From Chromera velia (taxonomy: Eukaryota > Sar > Chromeraceae): a stretch of 20,568 nt of DNA. Within the stretch, counting starts at the first letter, position 1, and each line of letters opens with the position of its first letter. Under the pieces are notes generated by a model. The model saw only the letters and a list, made by a program, of their open reading frames with translations, was not told the origin of the DNA and searched no databases. The DNA lies in the NCBI GenBank assembly GCA_018398765.1, contig JAHBMJ010000023.1, positions 39,317-59,884 on the forward strand. Reading direction: 5' to 3'. Below, piece after piece: positions 19,642 to 20,568 of this stretch. Position numbers and translations under genes: made by a program.

Positions 19642-20568
19642 ATGGATCCATACAGAGCATATGCCGAAACAGCTTTCACTCAGTGGTTACGCTTTTGGAC
19701 GTCCTCTATTGGTCTTCGTGAGCAAATTCATGCTTTCAACGATGTGAGACAGTTTGAAAAGAAGCTTCTCATGATAACAGCTTTCTCTTGGCAATCAAAC
19801 GATGCCACTCGTCAGGTGGAGAGCTGGCTGTCTGAATTTATTCCCGTTCCCCAAATAACAGAAAGTGTTTCTATCTCTGAAAGGGTTTTTGATCCTTACT
19901 TTAAGAAAAATAAAGTAGTGAGAGCTGAGGCTGGAGAGGAGACGGTGCCTATCTTCTCTTTGAAGACTCACTTGCAGCTTCTCTCAAAGTTTACCTCTTT
20001 CTGCAAGGAGCTCCAGGCCTACTTCGAGTACAAGCGAGGCTTTTTAGAGAGGGGGGAGGACTTGGATGGAATGTATCGCAGCGCACTCTCTGGCAGGGTC
20101 TATCAAGCTCACTCGAGATTCTTTCGTCACCCTTCGTCAATTGCACTCCTGAAATACTCAGATAGTGTGGATCCCAACCCGGGGTTTGCTAGAGATGTGT
20201 TCCACAACTTCTACGTACATGCACAGGTACTCGATTTTGCTCATCTTGACAATAAGTTTGCTTTCCGGAACATCTTTCCATACTCGATCATACTGAATAA
20301 GCAAGTGCAAGCAGGAGCGAATCAAGATGTCTGCCGTCGCTGGATTGAACAGACGCAGGAATATGAAGCAGGGTTGACGCTTTCCGTGTATATGAATGGG
20401 GAGGAGATATTTGAAGAGATTACTGTTTACCCCCACTTTGGAAAAGTGCTTGGAGACTGGGTTGCCATCGCAGAAGATAGCAATTGTAAGGGGCACGGGG
20501 CAAGCAAATTTTGTCAAAGATGTGGAGATGTATATGTGCAGGAATACCAAAGGCGAGAGGGAAAGGGG
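19642..20568 (+). CDS. Transposase-like protein, partial, runs off the window end
   Basis: From ATG 19642 the frame is open without a stop to the last base (309 codons). It is also open upstream, in the same phase as the retrotransposon pol, so an earlier ATG at 19471 is possible. Features in order: MDPYRAYAETAFTQWLRFW, a long helical region, LLKYSDSVDPNPGF at about residue 170, and GKVLGDWVAIAED followed by KFCQRCG near the end. An acidic residue in a 'Y(S/D)D...NP' strand, about 100 residues, then 'GD' followed by a CxxC, resembles the D...D-CxxC core of CMC-type (CACTA/Plavaka-like) transposases. That family call is a tentative inference from motif layout. The lack of stops contrasts with the four in the adjoining pol and suggests recent or maintained coding capacity. 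Confidence 0.6.
   Translation, partial: MDPYRAYAETAFTQWLRFWTSSIGLREQIHAFNDVRQFEKKLLMITAFSWQSNDATRQVESWLSEFIPVPQITESVSISERVFDPYFKKNKVVRAEAGEETVPIFSLKTHLQLLSKFTSFCKELQAYFEYKRGFLERGEDLDGMYRSALSGRVYQAHSRFFRHPSSIALLKYSDSVDPNPGFARDVFHNFYVHAQVLDFAHLDNKFAFRNIFPYSIILNKQVQAGANQDVCRRWIEQTQEYEAGLTLSVYMNGEEIFEEITVYPHFGKVLGDWVAIAEDSNCKGHGASKFCQRCGDVYVQEYQRREGKG

Overview
The window looks like nuclear DNA of a unicellular eukaryote, and most of it is transposable-element debris. It has one recognisable host gene, interrupted by GT-AG introns. It also has long CA/GA microsatellites, a G-rich minisatellite, several decayed non-LTR retrotransposons, a Ty3-type LTR retrotransposon and small inverted-repeat elements. 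There are no bacterial operons, Shine-Dalgarno sites or CRISPR arrays. The mix of a GC-rich coding gene with low-complexity inserts, AT-rich spacers and heavy repeat load would fit an alveolate or other protist alga (for example a chromerid). That assignment is only a guess from style.

Left third (1-8.8 kb), a nest of repeats. A 29-bp G-rich minisatellite (1-457) is followed by AT-rich spacer. A decayed LINE copy on the minus strand (about 3640 down to 950, 'family A') still shows reverse-transcriptase motifs. A TA-flanked foldback/MITE-like element (3894-4271) carries a 5S-rRNA-like segment. A second, unrelated LINE fragment ('family B', minus strand, 4674-5990) ends in an (AGTT)n tail. It sits inside a small AT-rich palindromic element and is bounded by ~70-bp direct repeats that look like target-site duplications. 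A second family A copy lies on the plus strand (about 6350-8035) and keeps the zinc-finger C-terminus, a structured 3' UTR and a short-repeat tail. An unidentified broken coding remnant follows on the minus strand (8233-8759).

Middle (8.8-14.2 kb). A minus-strand gene of four predicted exons (13417 down to 10171, about 709 aa) encodes a DEDDy 3'-5' exonuclease of the Mut-7/EXD3 type. It has a low-complexity N-terminus, helical segments and an RGG-rich insert between exonuclease motifs II and III. All three predicted introns are phase 0. The first two donor choices are less certain than the third.

Right third (14.2-20.6 kb). About 800 bp of CA/CATA/GA microsatellite is followed by AT-rich spacer with a short GC-rich island and then a plus-strand Ty3-type retrotransposon (about 16700-19470). 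Its Gag ends in a CCHC zinc knuckle followed at once by a canonical -1 frameshift signal (GGGAAAC, a 9-nt spacer and a GC-rich hairpin enclosing the gag stop). Pol then gives a DTGA protease and a reverse transcriptase in one frame broken by four stop codons. The reverse transcriptase is cut off before the YxDD motif by a block of palindromic repeats. From there an uninterrupted open frame runs off the window end. It encodes a transposase-like protein with a C-terminal GDW...CxxC signature, so a DNA transposon probably inserted into the retrotransposon.
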